Positions 1 through 9,117 of a DNA stretch of 64,000 nucleotides are shown piece by piece (the first letter of the stretch is position 1; each line of letters opens with the position of its first letter). The notes below the pieces were generated by a model that was not told where the DNA came from, did not search any database, and worked only from the letters and a program-made list of their open reading frames with translations. This stretch comes from Pantoea sp. 18069 (GTDB taxonomy: Bacteria; Pseudomonadota; Gammaproteobacteria; Burkholderiales; Burkholderiaceae_C), in NCBI RefSeq assembly GCF_902706035.1, contig NZ_CACSJA010000009.1, forward strand, positions 93,173-157,172, written 5' to 3'. The translations under genes were made by a program, and so were the position numbers.

Positions 1-1
1 G

Positions 2-871
2 GCGCTCTACACGCTCGATCTGCACAAGCTGGTCGCGTTTGCGCAGGCGGCCCAGGTCGAGCTGCTGGCGCTGCAGGTGCCGCATATCCGGCGTTTCGCG
101 GCGCAGATGCACAGTGGCGGGCGCAGTGCGCGCGGCATCGCGCTGATCCTCTCGGGCTGGCGCGGATTTTTCCTGTGGGCCGCGCGCCAGGGCCTGGTGC
201 CCATGAACCCCGTGGACGGCGTGCGCGCGCCGCGCGCGCCCAAGCCGCTGCCCAAGGCGCTTGGCGTCGAAGATGCCTTGCAACTGGTCAATCATGTGAA
301 TGATGAGGGTGATGCTTGGCTGGAGGCCCGCGATGCGGCGATTGCCGAGCTGCTCTACAGCAGCGGCCTGCGCGTCGCGGAGCTGGTGGGGCTCGACGTC
401 GCGCCCGGCCCGGACACCGAGCGCCTTGCGCGCGGCTGGATCGACTGCGCGGCCGGCGAGGCGCATGTGCTGGGCAAGGGCAGCAAGCGGCGCATCGTTC
501 CCGTGGGCAGCGCGGCGCTGCAGGCGCTGCAAACTTGGCTGGCAGTGCGCGCCCGGCCCTTCGCTGTGCCGCAGGCGCTGGAACCTGCGCTGTTTATCGG
601 CCGGCGCGGCGCGCGGCTCACGGCCCAGTCGGTCTGGGTGCGCCTGCGCGCACGCGCGCGCCAGGCGGGCTTGACGACATCGGTGCACCCGCATGTGCTG
701 CGCCATTCGTTTGCCAGCCATCTGCTGCAGTCGAGCGGTAACCTGCGCGCCGTGCAGGAGCTGCTGGGCCACGCGAGCATCGCGACCACGCAGATCTATA
801 CCCGGCTCGACTTCCAGCATCTGGCACAGGCCTACGAAAACGCCCATCCGCGCGCCCGACGAAAGCGCTGA
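2..871 (+). CDS. xerC: Tyrosine recombinase XerC (5' end cut by window)
   Basis: Site-specific recombinase that with XerD resolves chromosome dimers at dif. The reading frame is open from base 2, so the true start lies upstream of the window. The catalytic set is visible in order: Arg in SGLRVAEL, Lys in GKGSKRR, the HxxR box HVLRHSF, His in LLGHAS, and the nucleophile Tyr in YTRLDF. The C-terminus LDFQHLAQAYENAHPRA is typical of proteobacterial XerC rather than of a phage integrase. The N-terminal SAM-like core-binding domain is only partly present. It ends 173 bp before the CobW-type GTPase gene. Confidence 0.93.
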   Translation, partial: ALYTLDLHKLVAFAQAAQVELLALQVPHIRRFAAQMHSGGRSARGIALILSGWRGFFLWAARQGLVPMNPVDGVRAPRAPKPLPKALGVEDALQLVNHVNDEGDAWLEARDAAIAELLYSSGLRVAELVGLDVAPGPDTERLARGWIDCAAGEAHVLGKGSKRRIVPVGSAALQALQTWLAVRARPFAVPQALEPALFIGRRGARLTAQSVWVRLRARARQAGLTTSVHPHVLRHSFASHLLQSSGNLRAVQELLGHASIATTQIYTRLDFQHLAQAYENAHPRARRKR

Positions 872-1044
872 GCCGGCCCTGCGCCCTCATCCGGCATGCG
901 CTGGCGTCCAGCGGGGCATCAACACCTCTTGAATCCACCGCTAAACTCCCCATATTCCCTGTTTCAGGCAGGGCCTGCGGTCTTGCGGGGCGTGCAGGTG
1001 CCTGTGTCCGGCGCGCGTTGAGCATTTACTTTCTAGGCGATTCC

Positions 1045-2151
1045 ATGTCTCTCATTCCTGTCACCATCCTCACGGGCTTCCTGGGCTCGGGCAAGACCAC
1101 GCTGCTCAAGCGCGTGCTCAGCGAAGCCCATGGCCAGAAGATCGCCGTGATCGAAAACGAATTCGGTGAAGAAAACATCGATTCCGACATCCTCAAGACG
1201 GAGTCCAAGGAGCAGATCGTGCAGATGAGCAACGGCTGCATCTGCTGCACCATCCGTGAAGACCTGCGCGAGACGCTGCAGCTGCTGGCCGCCAAGCGCC
1301 GCAAGGGCCTGGTCGAGTTCGACCGCATCGTCATCGAGACCACGGGCGTGGCCGACCCCGGTCCCGTGGCGCAGACTTTCTTCATGGACGACGAGGTCGC
1401 CGAGTCCTACCTGATCGATTCCATCATCACGCTGGTCGACGCCAAGCATGCGGGCCAGCAGCTCGACACCCGCCAGGAAGCGCGCCGCCAGGTGGGCTTT
1501 GCCGACCAGATATTCCTGTCCAAGACCGACCTGGTCAGCGACGACGAGCAGCAGGCGCTGATCCACCGGCTCAAGCACATGAACCCGCGCGCGCCCATCC
1601 AGGCCGTGCATTTCGGCGCGGTGCCGCTGAGCCAGGTGCTGGACCTGCGCGGCTTCAACCTCAATGCCAAGCTCGACATCGATCCGGACTTCCTCAAGGA
1701 AGACGATGGCCACGATCATGGGCATGACCATGGACACGAGCACGGGCATGACGACTGCGATCACGACCACGGTCATTGCGAGCACGACGCCCACGCCGGC
1801 CACGACCACGCGCCCGGCGAGGCCTGCAACCACCCGCATCACCACCACCATGACGACGATGTCAAGAGCTTCGTCTACCGCGCCGACCGTGCGTTCGATC
1901 CCGCCAAGCTCGAGGATTTCCTCGGCGCCATCGTCAATATCTACGGCCCCAAGATGCTGCGCTACAAGGGCGTGCTCAACATGCAGGGTACGGAGCGCAA
2001 GGTGATTTTCCAGGGCGTGCACCAGTTGATGGGCAGCGACCTCGGTCCGGCCTGGGACGGCGCCGAAACGCGCCAGAGCAAGATGGTTTTCATCGGCATA
2101 GACCTGCCCCAGGACATCCTGCGCTCCGGCCTGGACCAGTGCCTGGTCTGA
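1045..2151 (+). CDS. CobW/COG0523-family GTPase, probable metal chaperone
   Basis: A P-loop GTPase of 368 residues in the family that delivers metal (often zinc) to client proteins. Walker A GFLGSGKTT is at residues 11-19, the metal-binding CxCC motif GCICC is at 64-68, and an SKTD guanine-specificity motif is near 163. A His/Asp-rich loop of about 50 residues (roughly 220-270) precedes the CobW C-terminal domain and is expected to bind metal ions. An upstream TTG is in frame, but the ATG at 1045 gives the standard MSLIPVTILTG start. The next gene encodes a DksA lacking most zinc ligands, a pairing that fits a zinc-limitation role. The exact metal and client cannot be read from the sequence. 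Confidence 0.9.
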   Translation: MSLIPVTILTGFLGSGKTTLLKRVLSEAHGQKIAVIENEFGEENIDSDILKTESKEQIVQMSNGCICCTIREDLRETLQLLAAKRRKGLVEFDRIVIETTGVADPGPVAQTFFMDDEVAESYLIDSIITLVDAKHAGQQLDTRQEARRQVGFADQIFLSKTDLVSDDEQQALIHRLKHMNPRAPIQAVHFGAVPLSQVLDLRGFNLNAKLDIDPDFLKEDDGHDHGHDHGHEHGHDDCDHDHGHCEHDAHAGHDHAPGEACNHPHHHHHDDDVKSFVYRADRAFDPAKLEDFLGAIVNIYGPKMLRYKGVLNMQGTERKVIFQGVHQLMGSDLGPAWDGAETRQSKMVFIGIDLPQDILRSGLDQCLV

Positions 2152-2304
2152 GGTCCAGAACGCCCATTTCCGGCGCCCCTGGCGGAATTATCTTGTAGGA
2201 AAAATACCTTTTTTTGACGGGATTTGAGAGCAAATGCCTGCATTCTGTGGAATACCCGTATGTGGGATATACGCAACGTTTCGTTGGGTCTCGCCTGTGG
2301 TCGA

Positions 2305-2310
2305 TACAAT
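2305..2310 (+). promoter_or_regulatory. Candidate -10 element upstream of dksA
   Basis: TACAAT lies in the 246-bp gap between the CobW-type gene and dksA. No good -35 hexamer sits 16-18 bp upstream; a TTGGGT at 2284 leaves only 15 bp. A start near 2317 would give a leader of about 80 nt that can fold through CCCCTGG/CCAGGGG arms around 2345-2372. Nothing else is recognised in this gap. Confidence 0.35.
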
Positions 2311-2397
2311 CGCGCCCCTAAAGAGAACCCGGATGGCGAGTCCCCCCTGGGACTTGTTCCCCTGCCAGGGGCTGGGCGTACCGAGAGGAGACTGGAA

Positions 2398-3159
2398 GTG
2401 AATGCCGAAACCCGCAAAGTGAACGCAGTTGCCAAACCCGCTGCAGCCAAAAAAGCCGCAGCGAAAGTATCTGCCAAGACCGCTACCCAGGCCGCAAAGG
2501 TGCTCGAGCCCAAAGCCGTGGCCCATTCTGTGCCTCCTGTGACCGTTGCTGCCGGCGGCCTCGCCCGCAGCACCCGTCCGTCCGCTCGGTTGGCCCAACT
2601 GACCGTACCCTCCATGGCCGCGGCTGCAGCCTTCGATGCCGCCAAAGCCAGCTACATCAACACCATGCCCACAACCATGCAAGCGCCTTCATTGATTGCT
2701 GCAAAGAAAGATCCTCAATTGGCAAACAACTGGAAGACCAAATCTGCGGAAGAGCTGACCGACGCTGAAGTCCTGGCCATGCCCGAAGATGAGTACATGA
2801 ACGACAAGCAGATGGCGTTTTTCCGCCACAAGCTGGTGTTGCTCAAGCAGGACATGCACAACAACGCCGGTGAAACGGCAGAAAACCTGCGCGAGGACAC
2901 CGTCGTCGTTCCCGATCCCGCCGACCGCGCGACCATCGAGGAAGAGCACGCGCTCGAACTGCGCACGCGCGACCGCGAACGCAAGCTGCTCAAGAAGATC
3001 GAGCAATCGATTGCGCGCATCGACGCCGGCGATTACGGCTACTGCGACGAGACCGGCGAGCCCATCGGCGTCGGCCGCCTGCTGGCCCGTCCCACGGCCA
3101 CGCTGTCGCTCGAAGCGCAGCAGCGCCGCGAACTCAAGCAGAAGATGTTTGGAGACTGA
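2398..3159 (+). CDS. dksA: DksA-type RNA polymerase-binding transcription factor
   Basis: Regulator that enters the RNA polymerase secondary channel and works with ppGpp. The 253-residue product has an Ala/Lys/Pro-rich N-terminal extension of about 110 residues, then the coiled-coil body, including EYMNDKQMAFFRHKL and the acidic tip region with VVVPDPADRAT, and the C-terminal globule. The four-cysteine zinc finger is reduced: at the expected spacing it reads Cys216, Thr219, Ser237, Ala240. This is the C-T-S-A pattern known from zinc-independent DksA2 of Pseudomonas. The GTG start at 2398 was chosen because GAGGAG sits about 8 nt upstream; the frame is open further upstream but without support. 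Typical DksA is about 150 residues. Confidence 0.9.
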   Translation: MNAETRKVNAVAKPAAAKKAAAKVSAKTATQAAKVLEPKAVAHSVPPVTVAAGGLARSTRPSARLAQLTVPSMAAAAAFDAAKASYINTMPTTMQAPSLIAAKKDPQLANNWKTKSAEELTDAEVLAMPEDEYMNDKQMAFFRHKLVLLKQDMHNNAGETAENLREDTVVVPDPADRATIEEEHALELRTRDRERKLLKKIEQSIARIDAGDYGYCDETGEPIGVGRLLARPTATLSLEAQQRRELKQKMFGD

Positions 3160-3208
3160 GGGGAATTCATCTCCATGCACCAGGCCACTTGCGCTACGCT
3201 GATCCTCT

Positions 3209-4945
3209 ATGAGCACGGATGACAGCAAGCGAGGTGGCCTTTTCTCCAAGGTGGTGCGCTTTGTACGCCACCCCACGGTCTCTTGGTCGCAGCTCGACGT
3301 GCAAGCCGATGATCCGCTGGGTCAGGCCGACAAGCAGGTGCTGCGCCAGGCGCTCGAGCGCAAGCGGCGCAACGATTTCGTGCGCCAGCGCGAGTTCGAT
3401 CAGTTGCGCAAGCTGCGCCAGCAGGAGGTGCAGTCCGCGGGCGTTGCCGAAAGCCTGAGCGAAAGCGCAAGCTCGCCGACCAGCTTCCAGAGCAGCCTGA
3501 TACCACCCGATGCGCGCGCGGTCACGCGGCAGAAGATCGATGCGATCGAAGAGCAGATGTCCCAGCAATGGTGGCGCAACAAGCAGCCGGCCGATGCGTC
3601 GACGCTGCCCATGTACCTGCTCTCGACTTTCCCCCAAGCCGATTCCGTGCATGTCGCCGCAGCGCCTGGCGTGCCTGATGGCGAGGCGGCCCATGGCGGC
3701 GCGGATTCGCCGCCGGGCTTCGCGTTGACCGCGCCGCTGGACTGGCATGTCGAAGCCGGTGACGCGCTCGAGCCCGCACCGCCGCTGTCCGCTGCGCAGG
3801 CCGGCGAGCCCGAACGCGCGGCGGTGACGACGACTTTTGCCGTGACCGAACCGCATGATCCGCCCGACTGGGGCGCACAGGCGCGCCCGCTGCCATCGAT
3901 CGGCGGGCCTGCGCCGGTGTTCGTGCACGACCCGGACTTCGAACAGGCCGCGATTGCGTTCGCCAACGGCAATGCCGCGGGCGCAGAAGCATTGCTGCTG
4001 GCGTTGCTCGCCCAGCGCGAGGCGCAGCCCGACATGCAGCAGCCCGTGTGGCAGGCCTTGTTCGACCTGTACCGCGCCGTGGGCATGGCCGAGCGCTTCG
4101 ACGTGCTGGCCATCGATTTCGCCGCGCGCTTCGGGCGTTCGGCGCCGCTGTGGTTTGCGTTGTCCGCGCAGCGCGGCTGGGTCGAGCCCGGCGCCGCTGC
4201 GGACGCGGCCGGGCCGGGGGCGCGCGCCTGGCGCTGGAACGCGCCGGCGCAGCTCACGCGCCAGTCGGTGGCCGCGCTGCAGCGCGCCAAGGCGGCGGCC
4301 CCCGCGCCCTGGACCCTGATCTGGACGGCGCTGGAGCACATCGACGCCGATGCGCTGGCGCCGTTCGAGGTCCTGGTCAACGAGTGGGCGCAGACGCCGG
4401 GGCAGATCATCTTCCTCGACGCGCCGGTGCTGGCCCAGCGCCTGCAGGCGCTGACCGTGTCCGGCGACCGCGAAGCGCCCGAGGACGGCTGGCGGCTGCG
4501 CATGGCGGCGCTGCGGCTGATGGCGCAGCACGACAGCTTCGAGCTGGTCGCGCTCGACTACTGTGTGACCTACGAAGTGTCGCCGCCCTCATGGACGCCA
4601 CCGCGCAGCAGCTATCTCGACGCGCTCGAGGAAATGCCCGAAGCCACCGAGACGATGGCCCAGGCGCCGGCCGGCGGCGGGCTGGTCGGCTGCATCGAGG
4701 GCGATGCCATGCCCTGGCTCGTGCCTCTCGAGGCCCAGGCGCGCCGCGATCTGCCGCTGGTGGTCGATTGCTCCGAGCTGATCCGCCTGGACTTCGCGGC
4801 CGCGGGGTCGGTGCTCAACTGGTCGGCGCGCATGCAGGCCCAGGGGGTGGAACTGCGCTTCGAGCGCATGCACCAGCTGGTGGCGGTGTTCTTCGGCATG
4901 ATAGGCGTCAGCGACCACGCCCGACTGCTGCCCCGCACTGACTGA
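3209..4945 (+). CDS. Uncharacterised protein with STAS-like C-terminus
   Basis: A 578-residue cytoplasmic protein with no signal peptide or membrane segment. The N-terminus ([20 protein letters not shown]) is basic and followed by a charged helical stretch (about 45-75) and an acidic/Ala/Pro-rich linker. The centre, about 250-380, is helical and TPR-like in composition. The last 100 residues resemble a STAS domain ([15 protein letters not shown] followed by [13 protein letters not shown]), the fold used in anti-sigma antagonists and lipid-trafficking proteins. It sits 56 bp before hslV. A TACGCT hexamer 8 nt before the ATG and no Shine-Dalgarno suggest a leaderless or very short-leader mRNA. 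Function is unknown. Confidence 0.72.
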   Translation: MSTDDSKRGGLFSKVVRFVRHPTVSWSQLDVQADDPLGQADKQVLRQALERKRRNDFVRQREFDQLRKLRQQEVQSAGVAESLSESASSPTSFQSSLIPPDARAVTRQKIDAIEEQMSQQWWRNKQPADASTLPMYLLSTFPQADSVHVAAAPGVPDGEAAHGGADSPPGFALTAPLDWHVEAGDALEPAPPLSAAQAGEPERAAVTTTFAVTEPHDPPDWGAQARPLPSIGGPAPVFVHDPDFEQAAIAFANGNAAGAEALLLALLAQREAQPDMQQPVWQALFDLYRAVGMAERFDVLAIDFAARFGRSAPLWFALSAQRGWVEPGAAADAAGPGARAWRWNAPAQLTRQSVAALQRAKAAAPAPWTLIWTALEHIDADALAPFEVLVNEWAQTPGQIIFLDAPVLAQRLQALTVSGDREAPEDGWRLRMAALRLMAQHDSFELVALDYCVTYEVSPPSWTPPRSSYLDALEEMPEATETMAQAPAGGGLVGCIEGDAMPWLVPLEAQARRDLPLVVDCSELIRLDFAAAGSVLNWSARMQAQGVELRFERMHQLVAVFFGMIGVSDHARLLPRTD

Positions 4946-5001
4946 ACATTGCGGCCCGCCGGGGCTTGCAATCCGCGCATCCACCCCCAAATGGCAACGC
5001 T

Positions 5002-5547
5002 ATGGAACAGTATCACGGCACCACCATCATCAGCGTCCGCCGCCAGACGGCGAACGGCATTCAGGTCGCCATCGGCGGCGACGGCCAGGTCACCCTGGGC
5101 AATATCGTGGTCAAGGGCACGGCGCGCAAAGTGCGCCGCCTCTACCACGGCACGGTGCTCGCGGGCTTTGCCGGCGCCACGGCCGATGCCTTCACGCTGT
5201 TCGAGCGTTTCGAGGCCAAGCTGGAAAAACACCAGGGCAATCTGACGCGCGCGGCCATCGAGCTCACCAAGGACTGGCGTACCGACCGCGTGCTGCGCCG
5301 CCTCGAAGCCATGCTGGCCGTGGCCGACAAGCACGCCTCGCTGATCATCACCGGCAATGGCGACGTGCTCGAGCCCGAGCAGGGCATCGTCGCGATCGGA
5401 TCGGGCGGCGCCTACGCGCATTCGGCCGCCAAGGCGCTGCTGACCAACACCGATCTGGGGGCGGCCGAGATCGTCAAGAAGTCGCTTGAAATCGCGGGCG
5501 AGCTGTGCATCTACACCAACATGCACCACACCATCGAAACTCTCTGA
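5002..5547 (+). CDS. hslV: ATP-dependent protease proteolytic subunit HslV
   Basis: Peptidase subunit of the HslUV (ClpQY) protease, an N-terminal threonine hydrolase forming two stacked hexamers. The product is 181 residues and begins [14 protein letters not shown], so maturation must remove six residues to expose the catalytic Thr7 of the TTIxxV motif; in E. coli only the Met is removed. The conserved Gly-rich segment ([19 protein letters not shown]) and the ending ([13 protein letters not shown]) are present. The ATG at 5002 is the only start that fits this N-terminus. It is followed after 68 bp by hslU and forms an operon with it. Confidence 0.96.
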   Translation: MEQYHGTTIISVRRQTANGIQVAIGGDGQVTLGNIVVKGTARKVRRLYHGTVLAGFAGATADAFTLFERFEAKLEKHQGNLTRAAIELTKDWRTDRVLRRLEAMLAVADKHASLIITGNGDVLEPEQGIVAIGSGGAYAHSAAKALLTNTDLGAAEIVKKSLEIAGELCIYTNMHHTIETL

Positions 5548-5615
5548 GCGCATCCCTGTTGCCCGCCTGCCGCGTCGGCAATGCCGCGCCGCAGGCCGAT
5601 TGAACCGAGAACACC

Positions 5616-6929
5616 ATGTCAATGACTCCCCAGGAAATCGTCTCCGAACTCGACAACCACATCGTCGGCCAGCAGGGCGCCAAGCGCGCCGTGGCGATCG
5701 CGCTGCGCAACCGCTGGCGCCGCCAGCAGGTCGAAGGTGACCTGCGCCAGGAAATCACGCCCAAGAACATTCTGATGATAGGCCCGACCGGCGTAGGCAA
5801 GACCGAGATCGCGCGCCGCCTGGCACGCCTGGCCGATGCGCCGTTCATCAAGGTCGAAGCGACCAAGTTCACCGAAGTCGGCTATGTCGGCAAGGATGTG
5901 GACGCGATCATCCGTGATCTCGCCGAGATCGCCGTCAAGCAGACGCGCGAATGGGAAATCCGCAAGCTGCGCGCGCGCGCCGAGGACGCGGCCGAGGACC
6001 GCATCCTCGATGTGCTGCTGCCCCAGGCGCGCACCAACGACGCGCCGATCGACAGCACGGCGCGCCAGGTGTTCCGCAAGAAGCTGCGCGAAGGGCAGCT
6101 CGACGACAAGGAAATCGAGATCGACCTGGCCGACGCGCGGCCGCAGCTTGAAATCATGGGCCCCCAGGGCATGGAGGAGATGGCCGAGCAACTGCGCGGC
6201 ATGTTCAGCCAGATGGGCCAGGAGCGGCGCCGCACGCGCAAGCTCAAGATCGGCGAGGCGCTCAAGCTGCTGACCGACGAAGAGGCCGGCAAGATGGTCA
6301 ACGAGGAAGACATCAAGGCCCGGGCGATCGCCAACGCCGAGCAAAACGGCATTGTCTTCATCGACGAGATCGACAAGGTCGCGACGCGCCAGGAAAGCAG
6401 TGGTTCGGACATTTCGCGCCAGGGCGTGCAGCGCGACCTGCTGCCGCTGGTCGAAGGCACGACGGTGTCGACCAAGTACGGCATGGTCAAGACCGACCAC
6501 ATCCTGTTCATCGCTTCGGGCGCGTTCCATCTGTCCAAGCCCAGCGACCTGATCCCCGAACTGCAGGGGCGTTTTCCCATCCGCGTCGAGCTCGAGTCGC
6601 TGTCGGTGCAGGATTTCGAGGCCATCCTGACGCAGACCCATGCGTCGCTGGTCAAGCAGTACCAGGCGCTGCTGGCCACCGAAGGCGTGACGCTGCAGTT
6701 CACGCCCGACGGCATCACGCGGCTCGCGCACACCGCGTTCCACGTCAACGAAAGCACCGAGAACATCGGCGCACGCCGGCTGTCGACGGTCATGGAACGG
6801 CTGCTCGACGAGATCAGCTTCGATGCGGCCCGCCTCTCGGGCCAGACCATCACCATCGACGCCGCCTATGTCGATGCGCGCCTGCAGACGCTGAGCCAGG
6901 ACGAGGATTTGTCTCGTTTCATTTTGTGA
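5616..6929 (+). CDS. hslU: HslUV protease ATPase subunit HslU
   Basis: AAA+ unfoldase of the HslUV protease, 437 residues, close to the family norm. Walker [10 protein letters not shown] is at 56-64 and Walker B VFIDEIDK near 247-254. The I-domain between them carries the expected charged insertion. The pore loop GYVGKD is present near residue 90. The C-terminus LSRFIL is the tail that docks into and activates HslV. The start [20 protein letters not shown] is standard. It is co-transcribed with hslV. A 322-bp gap to mraZ follows. Confidence 0.97.
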   Translation: MSMTPQEIVSELDNHIVGQQGAKRAVAIALRNRWRRQQVEGDLRQEITPKNILMIGPTGVGKTEIARRLARLADAPFIKVEATKFTEVGYVGKDVDAIIRDLAEIAVKQTREWEIRKLRARAEDAAEDRILDVLLPQARTNDAPIDSTARQVFRKKLREGQLDDKEIEIDLADARPQLEIMGPQGMEEMAEQLRGMFSQMGQERRRTRKLKIGEALKLLTDEEAGKMVNEEDIKARAIANAEQNGIVFIDEIDKVATRQESSGSDISRQGVQRDLLPLVEGTTVSTKYGMVKTDHILFIASGAFHLSKPSDLIPELQGRFPIRVELESLSVQDFEAILTQTHASLVKQYQALLATEGVTLQFTPDGITRLAHTAFHVNESTENIGARRLSTVMERLLDEISFDAARLSGQTITIDAAYVDARLQTLSQDEDLSRFIL

Positions 6930-7160
6930 CGTTTGCCGCGCAAAAAACGCGCTGGTGTTAACGCTTGTATACGCCTGACCGCACTTCGTGTGTGCATCTG
7001 CAGCCCGAGGGCGGTTGAGGTTTCACATGCAGTGAATTGAGTAAGTGCTTATGGGGCAAGGAGTTTTTCCCCAAGGGCCGGTTTGGATTGCGTTCTAAGT
7101 CCTTGATTTCATTGCAAATAATTGTCACACCCCCTGTGGCCTCGCCGCGATTTGCTGCTA

Positions 7161-7190
7161 CAGTGGAAAAAAGTGCAATTAAGTGGTGAA
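7161..7190 (+). promoter_or_regulatory. MraZ-type operator: three 10-bp direct repeats
   Basis: Three consecutive decamers read CAGTGGAAAA, AAGTGCAATT and AAGTGGTGAA, repeating an (A)AGTGG-like core with an exact 10-bp period, 62-91 bp before the mraZ start. MraZ is known to bind repeats of this type and spacing upstream of its own gene to autoregulate the dcw cluster. A further GGCGGTGAA lies at about 7213. The rest of the 6930-7251 gap is AT-richer than the genes. No convincing -35/-10 pair could be fixed; TTGCTG at 7152 is a possible -35. Confidence 0.7.
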
Positions 7191-7251
7191 ACTTGCCATT
7201 CCCGGCGGTTTTCGGCGGTGAACGGCAGGCAGCCAGTCCAAGGGCAATTCC

Positions 7252-7680
7252 ATGTTTCAAGGGGCCTCTTCGCTCAGTCTCGACGCGAAGGGTCGGCTTT
7301 CCGTGCCGACCCGGCATCGTGACGCCTTGAACGAGATGGCCGAAGGACAGGTCACGATCACCAAACACCCCCATGGTTGTCTCATGCTGTTCCCCCGGCC
7401 GCAGTGGCTGCTGTTTCGCGACCGCATCGCCCAGCTGCCGATGTCCGCGCAATGGTGGAAGCGGATCTTCCTGGGCAATGCCATGGACGTCGACATGGAC
7501 GGGACCGGCCGCGTGCTGATCTCGCCCGAACTGCGCCAGGCCGTAGGCCTGACGCGGGACGCCGTGCTGCTCGGAATGGGCAACCATTTCGAGCTTTGGG
7601 ACAAAGCCACTTATGACGCCCAGGAGGCACAGGCCATGCAGGCCCAGATGCCCGACGTTTTCCAGGATTTTGCTTTCTAA
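7252..7680 (+). CDS. mraZ: Transcriptional regulator MraZ
   Basis: First gene of the division and cell wall cluster, encoding a 142-residue AbrB-fold DNA-binding protein that represses the cluster. Two tandem SpoVT/AbrB-like halves are visible: [20 protein letters not shown] with RHRDAL, and [15 protein letters not shown] with its downstream [13 protein letters not shown]. Family length is about 143-152 residues. AGGG lies 9 nt before the ATG. The period-10 repeats at 7161-7190 are its likely operator. It is followed by rsmH after 14 bp. Confidence 0.96.
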   Translation: MFQGASSLSLDAKGRLSVPTRHRDALNEMAEGQVTITKHPHGCLMLFPRPQWLLFRDRIAQLPMSAQWWKRIFLGNAMDVDMDGTGRVLISPELRQAVGLTRDAVLLGMGNHFELWDKATYDAQEAQAMQAQMPDVFQDFAF

Positions 7681-7694
7681 AAAAGGGCGTGCGA

Positions 7695-8624
7695 TTGAAC
7701 CAGCCCCTCCAACACATTACGGTACTGCTCGACGAAGCGGTGGATGCACTGCTGGGCGCAGCAGGCGAGGCTCCCGCGGGCGAGTGGGTAGACGGCACCT
7801 TCGGCCGAGGGGGTCACTCCCGGCGCATTCTTGAACGGCTCGGGCCGCAGGGCAGGCTCAGGGCCTTCGACAAGGATCCCGAGGCCATCCAGGAAGCTGC
7901 GCGCATCACCGATGCGCGTTTTTCCATTCAGCACGAGGGCTTTAGCCATCTGGCTGATCTGCCCACCGCCAGCGTGCAAGGCGTGCTGATGGACCTGGGC
8001 GTGAGCTCGCCCCAGATCGACACGCCCGAGCGCGGCTTCAGCTTCCGTTTCGACGCGCCGCTCGACATGCGCATGGACACCACGCGTGGACTGAGCGTGG
8101 CCGAATGGCTCGCGGACGCGGAAATGCAGCAGATTGCGGAGGTGATACGTGACTATGGCGAAGAACGGTTTGCTGGGCCTATTGCAAAGGCGATTGTTGC
8201 GCGGCGCCAGGAAAAAGGCCCTCTCGCAACCACCGGCGAGCTTACCGAGCTCGTGGCTGGCGCCGTCCGCACGCGTGAGGCGGGCCAGAACCCCGCCACC
8301 CGCACATTTCAGGCTCTTCGGATTTTCATCAATGCCGAACTGCAGGAGCTTGAGCAGGCGCTAGAGGCCAGCCTGCGCGTGCTCGCGCCCGGTGGCCGGC
8401 TGGTGGTGATCAGCTTCCATTCGCTCGAGGACCGCATCGTCAAGCAGTTCATCGCCAAGCACTCCAAGGAAGTGTTCGACCGCCGCGCGCCGTTCGCGCC
8501 GCCGACGCCGATGCGTCTGGTCGGGCTCGATCGCATCAAGCCCAGCGCGGCCGAAGTCGCGGCCAACCCGCGCTCGCGCTCGGCCGTGATGCGCGTGGCC
8601 CAACGCACCGAGGTGGCTGCATGA
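7695..8624 (+). CDS. rsmH: 16S rRNA (cytosine1402-N4)-methyltransferase RsmH
   Basis: SAM-dependent methyltransferase (MraW) that modifies C1402 in the ribosomal P site. The SAM motif [24 protein letters not shown], and the C-terminal [15 protein letters not shown] are intact. Start choice: the TTG at 7695 has AGGG seven bases upstream and yields [23 protein letters not shown] at 7689 would add two residues but leaves only one base after AGGG. The product is about 309 residues, normal for the family. The stop overlaps an ATGA, but ftsL starts only 208 bp later because a repeat element lies between them. Confidence 0.93.
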   Translation: MNQPLQHITVLLDEAVDALLGAAGEAPAGEWVDGTFGRGGHSRRILERLGPQGRLRAFDKDPEAIQEAARITDARFSIQHEGFSHLADLPTASVQGVLMDLGVSSPQIDTPERGFSFRFDAPLDMRMDTTRGLSVAEWLADAEMQQIAEVIRDYGEERFAGPIAKAIVARRQEKGPLATTGELTELVAGAVRTREAGQNPATRTFQALRIFINAELQELEQALEASLRVLAPGGRLVVISFHSLEDRIVKQFIAKHSKEVFDRRAPFAPPTPMRLVGLDRIKPSAAEVAANPRSRSAVMRVAQRTEVAA

Positions 8625-8629
8625 AAATG

Positions 8630-8780
8630 CGCCACCCCCTGAGCGGCTCACGCGGCAGGCGCCGAGCCCGCTTCCCCCTCTCATCCTTCGGTGGAGGTGG
8701 GGGGGCCGCCCAGGCACGGCAGCCTCGCTGCGGGGCGGCCCTTGCTCGCTGCCCCCGTGTTGGGGCACGCCAGTTTCAGG
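8630..8780 (+). repeat. Dispersed intergenic repeat, copy 1
   Basis: About 150 bp between rsmH and ftsL. It begins CACCCCCTGAGCGGCTCACG, carries the inner landmark ATCCTTCGGTGGA, and ends with TGGGGCACGCCAGTTTCAG. The same start, inner and end modules recur at 25144-25262 (same orientation) and 27828-27958 (opposite orientation). It contains several self-complementary GC arms, so its transcript would be strongly folded. I know no formal name for it. Confidence 0.8.
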
Positions 8781-8832
8781 GGCTGTGGGTGGTTGAGGCG
8801 GCATGGATAACTGATGTGCAGAAAGGCCGGCC

Positions 8833-9117
8833 ATGCTGCGCCTGAACCTGATGCTGCTGCTGGCCGTCATGGCGAGCGCCATTTTCCTGGTGCATACGCA
8901 GTATGAGTCGCGCCGGCTGTTCACCGAGCTGGACCGCTCGGTCAACGAGTCGCGCCGACTCGCGACCGAAAACCAGCGCCTGGAAGTCGAAAAGCGCGCC
9001 CAGGCCACGCCCCAGCGCGTCGAAAGCCTGGCGCGCGACCAGCTCAAGATGCATTCCGCCACGCCGGCCATCACGCAGTACGTGCAGGACAACGCCCGTT
9101 CGGAGGCCGCGCAATGA
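8833..9117 (+). CDS. ftsL: Cell division protein FtsL
   Basis: Small bitopic divisome protein (94 residues) that with FtsB and FtsQ forms the complex activating FtsWI. A short cytoplasmic start (MLRLN) is followed by one membrane segment (about 6-22, LMLLLAVMASAIFLVHT) and a periplasmic coiled coil with regular Leu/Ala heptads (SRRLFTELDRSVNESRRLATENQRL). AAAGG lies 6 nt upstream of the ATG. The last codons overlap the start of ftsI. The gene is separated from rsmH by a repeat element, which breaks the otherwise tight packing of the cluster. Confidence 0.93.
   Translation: MLRLNLMLLLAVMASAIFLVHTQYESRRLFTELDRSVNESRRLATENQRLEVEKRAQATPQRVESLARDQLKMHSATPAITQYVQDNARSEAAQ

Noticed and set aside
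2..871. Phage or integron integrase marking an island
   Set aside because: The C-terminal sequence and neighbourhood fit housekeeping XerC; no att site or phage gene is present.
8621..8845. A 74-codon ORF starting at the ATGA after rsmH, as an alternative ftsL
   Set aside because: It translates the repeat element and has no membrane segment; the FtsL protein starts at 8833 in another frame.
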